A DNA stretch of 18,876 nt from JAKACA01 sp050010115 (lineage in GTDB: Bacteria; Actinomycetota; Acidimicrobiia; Acidimicrobiales; Bog-793), in contig JBEKLQ010000082.1 in assembly GCA_050010115.1 (NCBI GenBank), positions 1-18,876 on the forward strand, given 5' to 3'. Below, piece after piece: positions 1-6,165 of this stretch. The notes under the pieces were generated by a model. That model was not told the origin of the DNA, did not search any database, and worked only from the letters and a program-made list of their open reading frames with translations. Numbering within the stretch: position 1 is the first letter of the stretch; the number at the start of each line of letters is the position of its first letter. The position numbers and the translations under genes are program-made.

Positions 1-6
1 GCCGGC

Positions 7-80
7 CACTGCCGGCCGCCGACCACTGCCGGCCGCCGACCACTGCCGGCCGCCGACCACTGCCGGCCGCCGGCCACTGC
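7..80. repeat. 17-bp GC-rich tandem repeat array, window edge
   Basis: Four consecutive copies of the 17-bp unit CACTGCCGGCCGCCGAC occupy 7-74, the fourth with one changed base near its end, followed by a partial copy (CACTGC, 75-80). Bases 1-6 match the end of the variant unit, so the array probably continues outside the window. CACTGCTCCAGTG (75-87) is a small inverted repeat, and CACTGCC recurs at 101-107 just before the first gene. There are no spacers, so this is not CRISPR. Function is unknown. Confidence 0.9.
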
Positions 81-110
81 TCCAGTGCCCGGGCGTGCGA
101 CACTGCCACG

Positions 111-1085
111 ATGCGCTATCTCATCTACGGCGCGGGCGCCATCGGCGGCGCGATCGGTGGCCGGCTGTTCCAGCACGGCCACGACGTCGTCCTCATCGCC
201 CGTGGTGACCACCTCTCCGCCCTACAGTCCACCGGGCTCGTGCTGAAAGACCCCGAGATGACCGTCCAGCTGATGATCCCGACGGCGCCGACCGCCGAAG
301 CTGCCTCGCCTCGTGATGACGACGTCGTCGTCCTTGCCACGAAGACCCAGCACTCAGAGGCGTTGCTCGCTGATCTCGCCGCCGTGGCACCATCGGGGAT
401 CGCCGTCGTCTGCGCCCAGAACGGCGTTGAGAACGAGCGCCTGGCGCTGCGGCGCTTCGAACAGGTCTACGGCATGCGGGTGATTCTCGCCGGCACGCAT
501 CTCGAGCCCGGAGTCGTGGAGATCGCAACGGGACCGTCCTCCGGCATCCTCGACATCGGCCGCTACCCGAGTGGCACCGACGAGCTGGCCGAGACGGTTG
601 CGGCGGATTTGAGGGGGAGTGGTTTCGATGCGCAGGCCACTCCGACCGTCATGGCCCACAAGTACTTGAAACTGATGAGCAACGTGGCCAACGCCATCGA
701 GGCCGCCTGCGGCACGCGGCTCGACCACCCGGTCGCTCGGGAGCTGGCCAGGGCTGCCAGGGCCGAGGCCGAGGCTTGCTACGAAGCCGCCGGCATCGAG
801 GTCGCCGACCAGAACGAAGAGTCGGAGCGGCGCCGCCGGCGAGGGCTTACGCAGGCCGTGAGCGGAACGGTCCGCCTCGGCGGCTCCTCATGGCAGAGCC
901 TCCAGCGGGGGACTGGGAACATCGAGGCTGACTGGCTCAACGGGGAGATCGTGCTCCTCGGACGTCTGCACCAGGTTCCGACGCCGGTGAACGCTCGCCT
1001 GCAGGCCGTTGCCAACCGCATGGCCCGCCAGGGTGCCGAGCCCGGCTCGATGACCGCTGAGGAGCTCGCCGCCGGGCTCTGGTGA
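111..1085 (+). CDS. ketopantoate reductase family protein (ApbA/PanE-like)
   Basis: NAD(P)H-dependent 2-oxoacid reductase family; the classical member reduces 2-dehydropantoate to pantoate in coenzyme A synthesis. The N-terminus carries the dinucleotide-binding glycine motif GAGAIGG (residues 7-13). AQNGVENE (102-109) matches the conserved Asn segment of the N-domain. K187-LMS-N191-VAN194 matches the family K-x3-N-x2-N active-site segment, and IEADWLNGEIV near residue 273 matches the C-domain substrate-binding motif. The length, 324 aa, is near the usual 300. The ATG at 111 gives the glycine motif its normal position, but no Shine-Dalgarno precedes it; the region just upstream is the tandem array, so initiation may be leaderless. 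No pan genes are nearby, so a different 2-oxoacid substrate is possible. Confidence 0.85.
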   Translation: MRYLIYGAGAIGGAIGGRLFQHGHDVVLIARGDHLSALQSTGLVLKDPEMTVQLMIPTAPTAEAASPRDDDVVVLATKTQHSEALLADLAAVAPSGIAVVCAQNGVENERLALRRFEQVYGMRVILAGTHLEPGVVEIATGPSSGILDIGRYPSGTDELAETVAADLRGSGFDAQATPTVMAHKYLKLMSNVANAIEAACGTRLDHPVARELARAARAEAEACYEAAGIEVADQNEESERRRRRGLTQAVSGTVRLGGSSWQSLQRGTGNIEADWLNGEIVLLGRLHQVPTPVNARLQAVANRMARQGAEPGSMTAEELAAGLW

Positions 1086-1093
1086 GCGAGACG

Positions 1094-1136
1094 GTGTACG
1101 CGCTTTGTACCGACTGTAGGAACAAACCGCGTACAC
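1094..1136. terminator. bidirectional terminator-like hairpin
   Basis: Perfect 9-bp arms GTGTACGCG (1094-1102) and CGCGTACAC (1128-1136) are followed inward, after one C/C mismatch, by TTTGT (1104-1108) and ACAAA (1122-1126), leaving a 13-nt loop. It lies 8 bp after the stop of the reductase gene and about 30 bp after the stop of the convergent enoyl-CoA hydratase gene, a position suited to ending both transcripts. No long T run follows. The symmetry would also suit a protein-binding operator, but the location favours termination. Confidence 0.6.
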
Positions 1137-1166
1137 GGTGAGTTCGGCCACCTACCGGCCGGTGGC

Positions 1167-1985
1167 TCAGAACCGAGGCGGGCGCTTCTCCCGCAGCGCC
1201 GCCACGCCCTCCCGGTAGTCGACGTCCAGCATCATCGAGCTCATCGTGCGCTCGGCATCGGTGATGGAGGCGGCCGGGCCGCCTGCCGCCAGGAGGTCCC
1301 GATAGAGCTGCCGCTTGGTGACGGCGACCGACGCCGGCGACACTCCGGTAGCTAGGTTGCCGGCGTAGGCGGCCACATGGGTCGCCAGTTCAGCGGCCGG
1401 CACGACGGCGCTCACGAGCCCCATGGCGAGTGCCTCCTCTGCGAGGAGGATGCGGCTGGACAGGAGGATGTCGGCTGCTCTGGACAGCCCGATCAGCCGT
1501 GGCAGCATCCACGACAGCCCGAACTCGGCCGGCAAGCCGAGTCGCCCGTGGGCGGAGGTCAACTTGGAGCCCGCCGCGGCGAAGCGCACATCGCAGTAGC
1601 ACATCAGCGCAAAACCCAACCCCGCCGCCGGACCATTCACCGACGCGATGATCGGCTTGGGGAGGCCGAGGTGGTAGGCGAGGTCGGCGTCAAACTCGGC
1701 CCGCATGCCGTAGCCCGGTGTGGGTGGGTCATCGGGCAGGCCGGCGTCGTAGCCGCCCCGCTCGAGGTGCCCGGCGAGCGCCTCGCTGTCGGCTCCCGCA
1801 CAGAAACCCCTCCCCGCCCCAGTCACGACGATCACCCTCACGCTCTCGTCGGCGGAGGCCTCGGCAAGGGCGGACCGGTACTCGAAGCTCATGCGGCCGG
1901 TCCAGGCGTTCAGCCGCTCCGGGCGCTTCAAGGTGATCGTCGCCACGTGCTCGGCGACTGCGTAGTCGACGACTTTTCGGTCCAC
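1167..1985 (-). CDS. enoyl-CoA hydratase/isomerase family (crotonase fold) protein
   Basis: Crotonase-superfamily protein, acting on acyl-CoA thioesters. From a GTG start at 1985 it is 272 aa, normal for the family, and begins MDRKVVDYAVAEHVATITLK. The frame stays open upstream for about 160 more codons, but that part is low-complexity shadow of the Sir2 gene. The two oxyanion-hole segments are clear: GRGFCAGAD (58-66) and NGPAAGLGFAL (117-127). The usual first catalytic glutamate, in a PE-I segment, is replaced by SAHGRLGL, leaving E154 in LPAEFG as the only nearby acid. Water addition to enoyl-CoA is therefore uncertain, and isomerase or another crotonase chemistry is possible. It is divergent from the Sir2 gene, with 41 bp between the chosen starts. 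Confidence 0.85.
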   Translation of the reverse strand: MDRKVVDYAVAEHVATITLKRPERLNAWTGRMSFEYRSALAEASADESVRVIVVTGAGRGFCAGADSEALAGHLERGGYDAGLPDDPPTPGYGMRAEFDADLAYHLGLPKPIIASVNGPAAGLGFALMCYCDVRFAAAGSKLTSAHGRLGLPAEFGLSWMLPRLIGLSRAADILLSSRILLAEEALAMGLVSAVVPAAELATHVAAYAGNLATGVSPASVAVTKRQLYRDLLAAGGPAASITDAERTMSSMMLDVDYREGVAALREKRPPRF

Positions 1986-2026
1986 GGCGCTGACGCTACC
2001 GGTTGGGGCGTGCGAATCTGGAAGTG

Positions 2027-2842
2027 ATGGATCCCGTGGACCGAGAGGCGTTGGCTCAGGCGCTGTCCGAGGCGCGGGCGCTTGTTGCCGGCGCGGCGTC
2101 GGTGGTCGCGCTGACAGGGGCCGGGATCTCCACCGACGCCGGTATCCCCGACTTCCGTGGCCCGCAAGGCTTATGGACCCTCCGACCGGGGGCCGAGCGT
2201 ATGTCCAGCCTGCGTCACTACCTCGACGACGTGGAGGTGCGGAAAGCCGCCTGGCAAACGCGGTTGGACTCGCCGGTCTGGACGGCGCAGCCGACAGCCG
2301 GCCACCGGGCCCTGGTGGCACTGGAGCGGCAGGGCTCCCTCCACACGCTTGTGACGCAGAACACCGACGGCCTCCACCAGTTGGCTGGCAGCTCGCCGGG
2401 CCGCGTCGTGGAGGTGCACGGGACGGCACACCAGACGGTGTGCTGGGAGTGCGGGGACCGGCGGCGCACATTCGACGTCCTGGAGCGAGTACGGGCGGGG
2501 GAGGACGACCCGCGTTGCCAACGGGTGCTCAACCGATCCGGCGCCGGAGCTGAGGAGTGTGGAGGGATATTGAAGACGGCGACCGTGAGTTTTGGGCAGT
2601 CTCTCGATCCGGACGACCTCGAACGGGCGCAGCTCGCGGCCGCCGGTGCCGACGTGCTGATCGCTATCGGGACCACGCTCGAGGTCCAGCCCATCGCCGG
2701 CATCGTCCCGCTCGCCCGACGAATGGGCGCAGCGGTCGTCATCGTCAACGGCAGCCCGACGGCCTATGACTCGATCGCCGATGTCGTCGTGCGAGGGCCG
2801 ATCAGCGAGGTGTTGCCGGCGTTGGTGGGTGAGCCACCCTGA
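2027..2842 (+). CDS. Sir2 family NAD-dependent protein deacylase
   Basis: Sirtuin: removes acyl groups from lysines using NAD, giving nicotinamide and O-acyl-ADP-ribose. Visible motifs in the 271-aa product are GAGISTDAGIPDFRG (31-45, NAD binding), TQNTDGLH (110-117), catalytic His131 in EVHGTAH, and GTTLEVQP (215-222). A zinc module is present with C139, C142, C164 and C178; the second pair is C-x13-C, not the usual C-x2-C, although the following GGILKTATVSFG resembles the normal post-zinc segment. ATG at 2027 is preferred, with GGAAG just upstream; an in-frame TTG at 2003 would add eight residues. The class (CobB-like versus another bacterial sirtuin) cannot be fixed here. Confidence 0.92.
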   Translation: MDPVDREALAQALSEARALVAGAASVVALTGAGISTDAGIPDFRGPQGLWTLRPGAERMSSLRHYLDDVEVRKAAWQTRLDSPVWTAQPTAGHRALVALERQGSLHTLVTQNTDGLHQLAGSSPGRVVEVHGTAHQTVCWECGDRRRTFDVLERVRAGEDDPRCQRVLNRSGAGAEECGGILKTATVSFGQSLDPDDLERAQLAAAGADVLIAIGTTLEVQPIAGIVPLARRMGAAVVIVNGSPTAYDSIADVVVRGPISEVLPALVGEPP

Positions 2843-2849
2843 CCGAGGC

Positions 2850-3019
2850 GGTGGCGGCCGCAGCGCCGGCCGGCTCACCCTTCGGTGGCGGCCGCAGCGC
2901 CGGCCGGCTCACCCTTCGGTGGCGGCCGCAGCGCTCGCCGGCTCACCCTTCGGTGGCGGCCGCAGCGCCGGCCGGCTCACCCTTCGGTGGCGGCCGCAGC
3001 GCCGGCCGGCTCACCCTTC
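2850..3019. repeat. five tandem copies of a 34-bp GC-rich unit
   Basis: Units run 2850-2883, 2884-2917, 2918-2951, 2952-2985 and 2986-3019. Each starts GGTGGCGGCCGCAGCGCC and ends GGCTCACCCTTC. Four copies are identical; the third differs in the middle (GCTCGCC for GCCGGCC). A decayed sixth copy (GGAACGGCCGCAGC) begins at 3020. The unit contains NotI-like GCGGCCGC. Since 34 is not a multiple of three, the open frames through the array are a repeat artefact. It sits between the convergent Sir2 and YcaQ genes, starting 8 bp after the Sir2 stop. Confidence 0.95.
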
Positions 3020-3046
3020 GGAACGGCCGCAGCTCTGCCGCTGAGA

Positions 3047-3110
3047 GTCACCGTTAGTTTGCACAGTGCAGAGTTGCCGTGACAGCGGCTGCCGTTACGG
3101 ACGGACGGCA
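3047..3110. terminator. candidate terminator hairpins between convergent genes
   Basis: Two small inverted repeats lie between the 34-bp array and the YcaQ stop. TGCACAGTGCA (3060-3070) is nested inside GTCAC (3047-3051) and GTGAC (3079-3083). TGCCGT (3090-3095) pairs with ACGGCA (3105-3110) directly after the YcaQ stop in its reading direction. Stems are short and lack a clear T tract, so the assignment rests mainly on location. Confidence 0.35.
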
Positions 3111-3114
3111 CCGG

Positions 3115-4296
3115 CTACGGCCGGGCCGCCCTGACCGCGTCGAGCACCTGGCCGCGCAGGTCGTCCGGTGTCACCCAGTCGACCCGGACGTCGTCTGATC
3201 CGACCCAGGCCGCCGCGGCCCACAACGCTCGCGCCAGGCCGTCGAAGGCGCCGGCGCCGGTGCCGGGCTCCAGGTGCACGCCCTTCGCGACAAAGGTCTT
3301 CCCCTCGCGACCTGGGTCCACGCGACCCACGACCGAGTCGCCGACGATGAGGGGCATGGAGTAGTAGCCGTGGACGCGCTTGTGCTTTGGCGTGTAGGCC
3401 TCCAGCCGGAAGTGGAAGTCGAACAGTCGCTCGGTCCGGTCCCGGTCCCAGGTGAGCGAGTCGAACGGCGACACGAGCGTCGGCCGCGATCGCAGGCCTC
3501 GTGTCCCGGTCTCGAGCTGCGCCGGCACACCCCAAGCCGGTTCACGCCAGCCCTCGACGGCGATCGGGACGAGACCGAGGTCCGGCGCGAGCGCGACGGC
3601 TTCGGCCTGCTTGACACCGCAATACCTCGCGAGATCAGTGACCGTGGCGACGCCGAGCGCATTGGCCGCACCGGCGAGCAGGGAGCGCATCTGCTCCTCA
3701 CGGGCGACGGTGGCGGACAGCAACCCGGCTGGGACCGCTCGTTCGGGAAGGTCGTACACCCGCTGGAAACCACGCCTCGCCACACACACGACATCGCCGA
3801 TATCGAGGAGCCATTCGACGGCGATCTTGGTCTCCGACCAATCCCACCACGGCCCGCCGCGCTTGGCCCCACCCAACCCGTTCGCGGTCAGCGGGCCATC
3901 GGAACGGAGGCGGTCGAGCACGACGGCGCATGAGTCGGCGGCGTTCTCGAGCCAGTGCCACCGCCGTCCCTTCGCACGCCGGTCCTCGCGCTTGAAGGCG
4001 TAGTGCGGCCAGTCCTCGATCGGTAACACACAGGCAGCGTGCGCCCAGTACTCGAAGGACCCGAACGGCGGCCCGGCCCAGTACGCCTCCTCGATCGCCC
4101 GTCGGCTGATAGGCCCGAACCGGGCGTAGGCGACGAGCTCGTGTGAACGGGCGAGGACCGAGATCGTGTCGATCTGCACGGCACGGAGGCGGCGCAGCAT
4201 CGTCGCCGGCCCGCCTGTCGGGCGTGGCCCAAGGAGGCCCTGGGCAGAGAGCGCGATGCGCCGTGCCTCGTGTCGGGAGAGGGGTTCGGGAGTCAC
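3115..4296 (-). CDS. YcaQ/AlkX-family winged-helix DNA glycosylase
   Basis: Resembles the HTH_42 superfamily (YcaQ, AlkX, AlkZ), monofunctional glycosylases that unhook interstrand crosslinks or remove bulky alkylpurines. The family catalytic QxD motif is present as Q41-I42-D43 in LRAVQIDTISVLARSHELV. The segments FEYWAHAACVLP, LVSPFDSLTWDRDRTERLFDFHFRLE and KHKRVHGYYSMPLIVGD match the family core and C-terminal half. The GTG start at 4296 gives 393 aa, with AGGA 8 nt upstream; an upstream ATG at 4407 would add 37 basic, low-quality residues. It stands alone on its strand, convergent with the Sir2 gene across the repeat array. Its role in crosslink repair is inferred from the family. Confidence 0.88.
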   Translation of the reverse strand: MTPEPLSRHEARRIALSAQGLLGPRPTGGPATMLRRLRAVQIDTISVLARSHELVAYARFGPISRRAIEEAYWAGPPFGSFEYWAHAACVLPIEDWPHYAFKREDRRAKGRRWHWLENAADSCAVVLDRLRSDGPLTANGLGGAKRGGPWWDWSETKIAVEWLLDIGDVVCVARRGFQRVYDLPERAVPAGLLSATVAREEQMRSLLAGAANALGVATVTDLARYCGVKQAEAVALAPDLGLVPIAVEGWREPAWGVPAQLETGTRGLRSRPTLVSPFDSLTWDRDRTERLFDFHFRLEAYTPKHKRVHGYYSMPLIVGDSVVGRVDPGREGKTFVAKGVHLEPGTGAGAFDGLARALWAAAAWVGSDDVRVDWVTPDDLRGQVLDAVRAARP

Positions 4297-4431
4297 GGGG
4301 TGTTTCCTAGGGCGGGCCGCCAGCCGGCGCAACTTCGCGCTGCAGGCGCGGGAGCGTTGGTGCGAACGTGCCCGGACTTTCAAGATCGTGCCGTGGTGCC
4401 TTGCCATCGGCGGCGTCTGCAGCTATAGTAC

Positions 4432-4445
4432 AGTAAAGCGATAGA
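4432..4445. repeat. 14-bp direct repeat, left copy
   Basis: AGTAAAGCGATAGA, identical to the copy at 5064-5077. It lies in an AT-rich patch (CTATAGTACAGTAAAGCG) that stands out from the GC-rich surroundings, upstream of the YcaQ gene. On the reverse strand TACTATAG next to it could serve as a -10 element for that gene. The half of the palindrome seen at the right copy is not preserved here. Confidence 0.8.
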
Positions 4446-4472
4446 TTCGATGGAGAAAACAATTAATAGATC

Positions 4473-4513
4473 GCCGGCCGGGAGTCCGGCCTCCTCGCTG
4501 GCTCGTGAGGAGG
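4473..4513. other. pair of adjacent short hairpins
   Basis: GCCGG (4473-4477) pairs with CCGGC (4486-4490). CCTCCTC (4490-4496) pairs with GAGGAGG (4507-4513) over a 10-nt loop. They share a base, so they fold as alternatives or nearly stacked helices. They sit just inside the left 14-bp repeat of the long intergenic block. No protein gene can be supported there. Confidence 0.5.
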
Positions 4514-4873
4514 CGGACCCTGGACCGGCCGTGGAAGGGGTCCCCGGTGACCGCACCTCAGACGACGACATGGGTACTCCCGGATCTACAGCCCTGTCGC
4601 CACCTGACCTCGGCGACTGATACCGCTGCCCCGGTTTCCCTCCTGTGCCAGAGCGGAACCCCCTTGCAGTCACCGGACCCCGCCCATCCGAGAAGGCTCT
4701 CCCTCTCCTTTTCTCGGACAGGCCTGACCGAAGTGCCAGGCATGCCCACCCCCGGGCCGGCCGAGTGCTTCGGGACTGCCAGGCATGCGAGCGCGCTCCC
4801 CTGGCGCCAATTCATGCTTGGCGTTTCCGGCGGCTCCGGCGCTAACGGCCCGGTCTTGCGGGCGGCGGCCTGG

Positions 4874-4919
4874 CTGGCAGGGTCCGAGGCGGGCGCGATC
4901 CCGTCCCGGACCCTGCCAG
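4874..4919. other. perfect 13-bp inverted repeat (hairpin)
   Basis: CTGGCAGGGTCCG (4874-4886) is the exact reverse complement of CGGACCCTGCCAG (4907-4919), with a 20-nt loop. It is among the strongest hairpins in the window. No T run follows, so it is not a textbook intrinsic terminator, though GC-rich actinobacterial terminators often lack one. It could equally be part of a structured RNA. Confidence 0.75.
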
Positions 4920-5056
4920 GTCCCGTGTCGATTGCGGGCGGTTCACGGTGCTCGCACGTGCTGGGCGGCCCGGCGGGGACGGTTCGGCCCTCGAGCGGGT
5001 GGCGGCGGCCGGTTCAAAGGGGGGGCCTGGCGGTTTGCGAAAGTGCCGGTCCTGGT

Positions 5057-5083
5057 TATCGCTAGTAAAGCGATAGAAATAAT
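5057..5083 (+). promoter_or_regulatory. palindromic operator overlapping a candidate promoter; right copy of 14-bp repeat
   Basis: TATCGCT (5057-5063), a 5-nt spacer AGTAA, then AGCGATA (5069-5075) form a perfect 7-bp-arm inverted repeat. Positions 5064-5077 repeat the 14-bp word found at 4432. Immediately after is AATAAT (5078-5083), five of six matches to the sigma-70 -10 consensus; the -35 region (around TTATCG, 5056) is weak. A dimeric repressor bound here would cover the promoter. The lipoprotein start is about 200 bp downstream. The promoter call is inferred. Confidence 0.45.
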
Positions 5084-5096
5084 GTAGTCCGGTGAT

Positions 5097-5134
5097 GGAG
5101 CGGAAGGCCCTTTCCCTCAGGGCGATCACGCTCC
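5097..5134 (+). promoter_or_regulatory. folded leader RNA upstream of lipoprotein gene
   Basis: GGAGCG (5097-5102) pairs with CGCTCC (5129-5134). Inside it, GCCCT (5107-5111) pairs with AGGGC (5119-5123), with a small asymmetric internal loop (GAAG opposite GATCA) and a 7-nt apical loop. It begins just after the candidate promoter. A 17-codon mini-frame (ATG at 5095, stop at 5146-5148) spans it, so a leader peptide is conceivable. It matches no riboswitch class I can recognise. Confidence 0.4.
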
Positions 5135-5281
5135 GGAGCCGGTGCTGAGGTCAACAAGTCCCCGGATCGTGGGGATCATCGTCGCGCCAGCCATGGCGAT
5201 CCCGTCAGCGTGAAGGGGGCGGGTAGGGTGGCCGTTCCACGAGGCGCAGGTTGCGCTCGACATGATGAAGTTGAGGATGGA

Positions 5282-5890
5282 ATGACGCGACGGCGAGCCC
5301 GGTCAGGGCGATCGGGGGTAACGGCGGCAGCCTGCGTCGGCGTGGTAGCAGTGGCGCTCGCACTGGGTGGTTGTGGATCCAAGGCATCGGGGGCACCGAC
5401 GGCCGCCACCTACGGCTCGAGCTGGGGCCAGTTCAGCGCGGCGTTCCCTTCGACTGCCAAACCGGCGACCGCTACTCAGATGTTGGAGATCGGCCGCCAG
5501 TTCCCCCATGTCTCGGAATCGGTTGCGTTTTACGTGAGCCCTTCGAAGCAGGACATCTTCGCTGCCAACAGCGATGTGCCACCACCGCCGACGGACGCGG
5601 TGCTGGTGATGCGCTTTACCAGCGCGAGCGACATCAGCACGATCATGTCCGATCTGCAGAGCCACCTGACCGGGGTCACGAAGGTGACCGTGAACGGCAA
5701 TGCCGGTCTCCGGATACTAGGACCGACCTCCAGCTCCCCGTTCGCGCAGGGCACGAAGATCACCGACAAGAACACGTTCCTCGGCGCCCTGCTGCTCCAG
5801 CATGGGAACGTCCTGTACGAGGCCGAATCGGTGACGACGTCGTTGGCTGAGGCGTCGAGCTTCCTTTCCTCGATCAAGCCGCTCACCTAG
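5282..5890 (+). CDS. putative secreted lipoprotein, function unknown
   Basis: The 202-aa product starts with a basic stretch (TRRRARSGRSG), a hydrophobic core (VVAVALAL) and the lipobox LGGC, with Cys31 as the lipidation site, followed by a Ser/Ala/Pro-rich linker. It is therefore expected to be anchored on the outer face of the cytoplasmic membrane. The mature part (about residues 45-202) has mixed alpha/beta character, with MLEIGRQFPHVSESVAFYVS and VTKVTVNGNAGLRILGP, and contains no other cysteine. No family recognised. ATG at 5282 is chosen because GAGG (5273-5276) lies 5 nt upstream and it gives a normal signal peptide; an in-frame GTG at 5210 would add 24 residues. A long leader with an operator-like palindrome precedes it. 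Confidence 0.8.
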   Translation: MTRRRARSGRSGVTAAACVGVVAVALALGGCGSKASGAPTAATYGSSWGQFSAAFPSTAKPATATQMLEIGRQFPHVSESVAFYVSPSKQDIFAANSDVPPPPTDAVLVMRFTSASDISTIMSDLQSHLTGVTKVTVNGNAGLRILGPTSSSPFAQGTKITDKNTFLGALLLQHGNVLYEAESVTTSLAEASSFLSSIKPLT

Positions 5891-5951
5891 CGGCGCGGCG
5901 GCCGGGTCGCTTCGATTTCCTCGTCTCGGGCCCTGGTCTATCGTGGGACAG

Positions 5952-6089
5952 ATGGCCAACCAACCCTGGATTCCTGCTGCCGAGAAGCTCATGATCCTCG
6001 TGGTCGTGGTCTGCGTGCTGGCCATGCTCACCGTTGTCGGCATGCATCTCGGCGTCATCCCCGGGTGCAAGGCGTCGAAGGTCTGCTGA
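5952..6089 (+). CDS. 45-aa single-pass membrane microprotein
   Basis: A short ATG-to-TGA frame begins MANQPWIPAAEKLM. A hydrophobic span of about 20 residues follows (ILVVVVCVLAMLTVVGM, roughly 15-36), and the tail is HLGVIPGCKASKVC, with cysteines at 39 and 45. GGGA (5945-5948) lies 3 nt before the start. It lies 61 bp after the lipoprotein and 76 bp before the SDR-fold gene on the same strand. The clean hydrophobic segment with polar ends and the Shine-Dalgarno-like sequence support it as real. No family recognised. Confidence 0.6.
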   Translation: MANQPWIPAAEKLMILVVVVCVLAMLTVVGMHLGVIPGCKASKVC

Positions 6090-6165
6090 GCTCTCCTCAG
6101 GCAGGCGGCGCGCCGATCGTCAAGGAGTTGCCCGGGCTGGGCGTCACGTGGGAGGAGATGAGCCG

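Larger units (their letters stand above)
4446..5063. other. 618-bp non-coding interval between 14-bp direct repeats
   Basis: No convincing gene is seen on either strand: open frames here lack family features, have irregular composition and are broken by hairpins. The interval is rich in structure. It holds two hairpins at 4473-4513, CCGAGAA/TTCTCGG (4688-4694, 4711-4717), a 12-bp direct repeat TGCCAGGCATGC (4734-4745 and 4777-4788), and a 13-bp perfect inverted repeat (4874-4919). It may be a structured RNA gene, a decayed non-autonomous mobile element, or an extended regulatory region. Confidence 0.5.

Noticed and set aside
1..80. CRISPR-like array
   Set aside because: Units are directly abutting with no spacers; same for 2850-3019.
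1986..2471. N-terminal extension of the crotonase-fold gene to 2471
   Set aside because: The extra residues are Pro/Arg/Ser-rich, overlap the Sir2 gene antisense, and precede the normal family start at 1985.
2766..3082. Overlapping ORFs of 65-92 codons through the 34-bp array
   Set aside because: The 34-bp period lacks stops in all three forward frames, so the open frames and peptide repeats are artefacts.
4470..4514. RNase P RNA-like segment on the reverse strand
   Set aside because: A short CCGGACTCC resemblance only; the conserved rnpB core elements are not found.
4380..4673. 97-codon reverse-strand ORF across the left 14-bp repeat
   Set aside because: The only interesting part is a short hydrophobic stretch created by the AT-rich patch; no ribosome binding site or homology is recognisable.
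4505..5065. 186-codon forward ORF in the long intergenic block
   Set aside because: No Shine-Dalgarno, no family features, and it crosses several hairpins and repeats. Composition is like random GC-rich sequence.
6034..6165. Upstream extension of the HHDH-like gene to 6034
   Set aside because: The extra 44 residues are Arg/Ser-rich and overlap the microprotein gene; the ATG at 6166 has GGAGGAG at ideal spacing.
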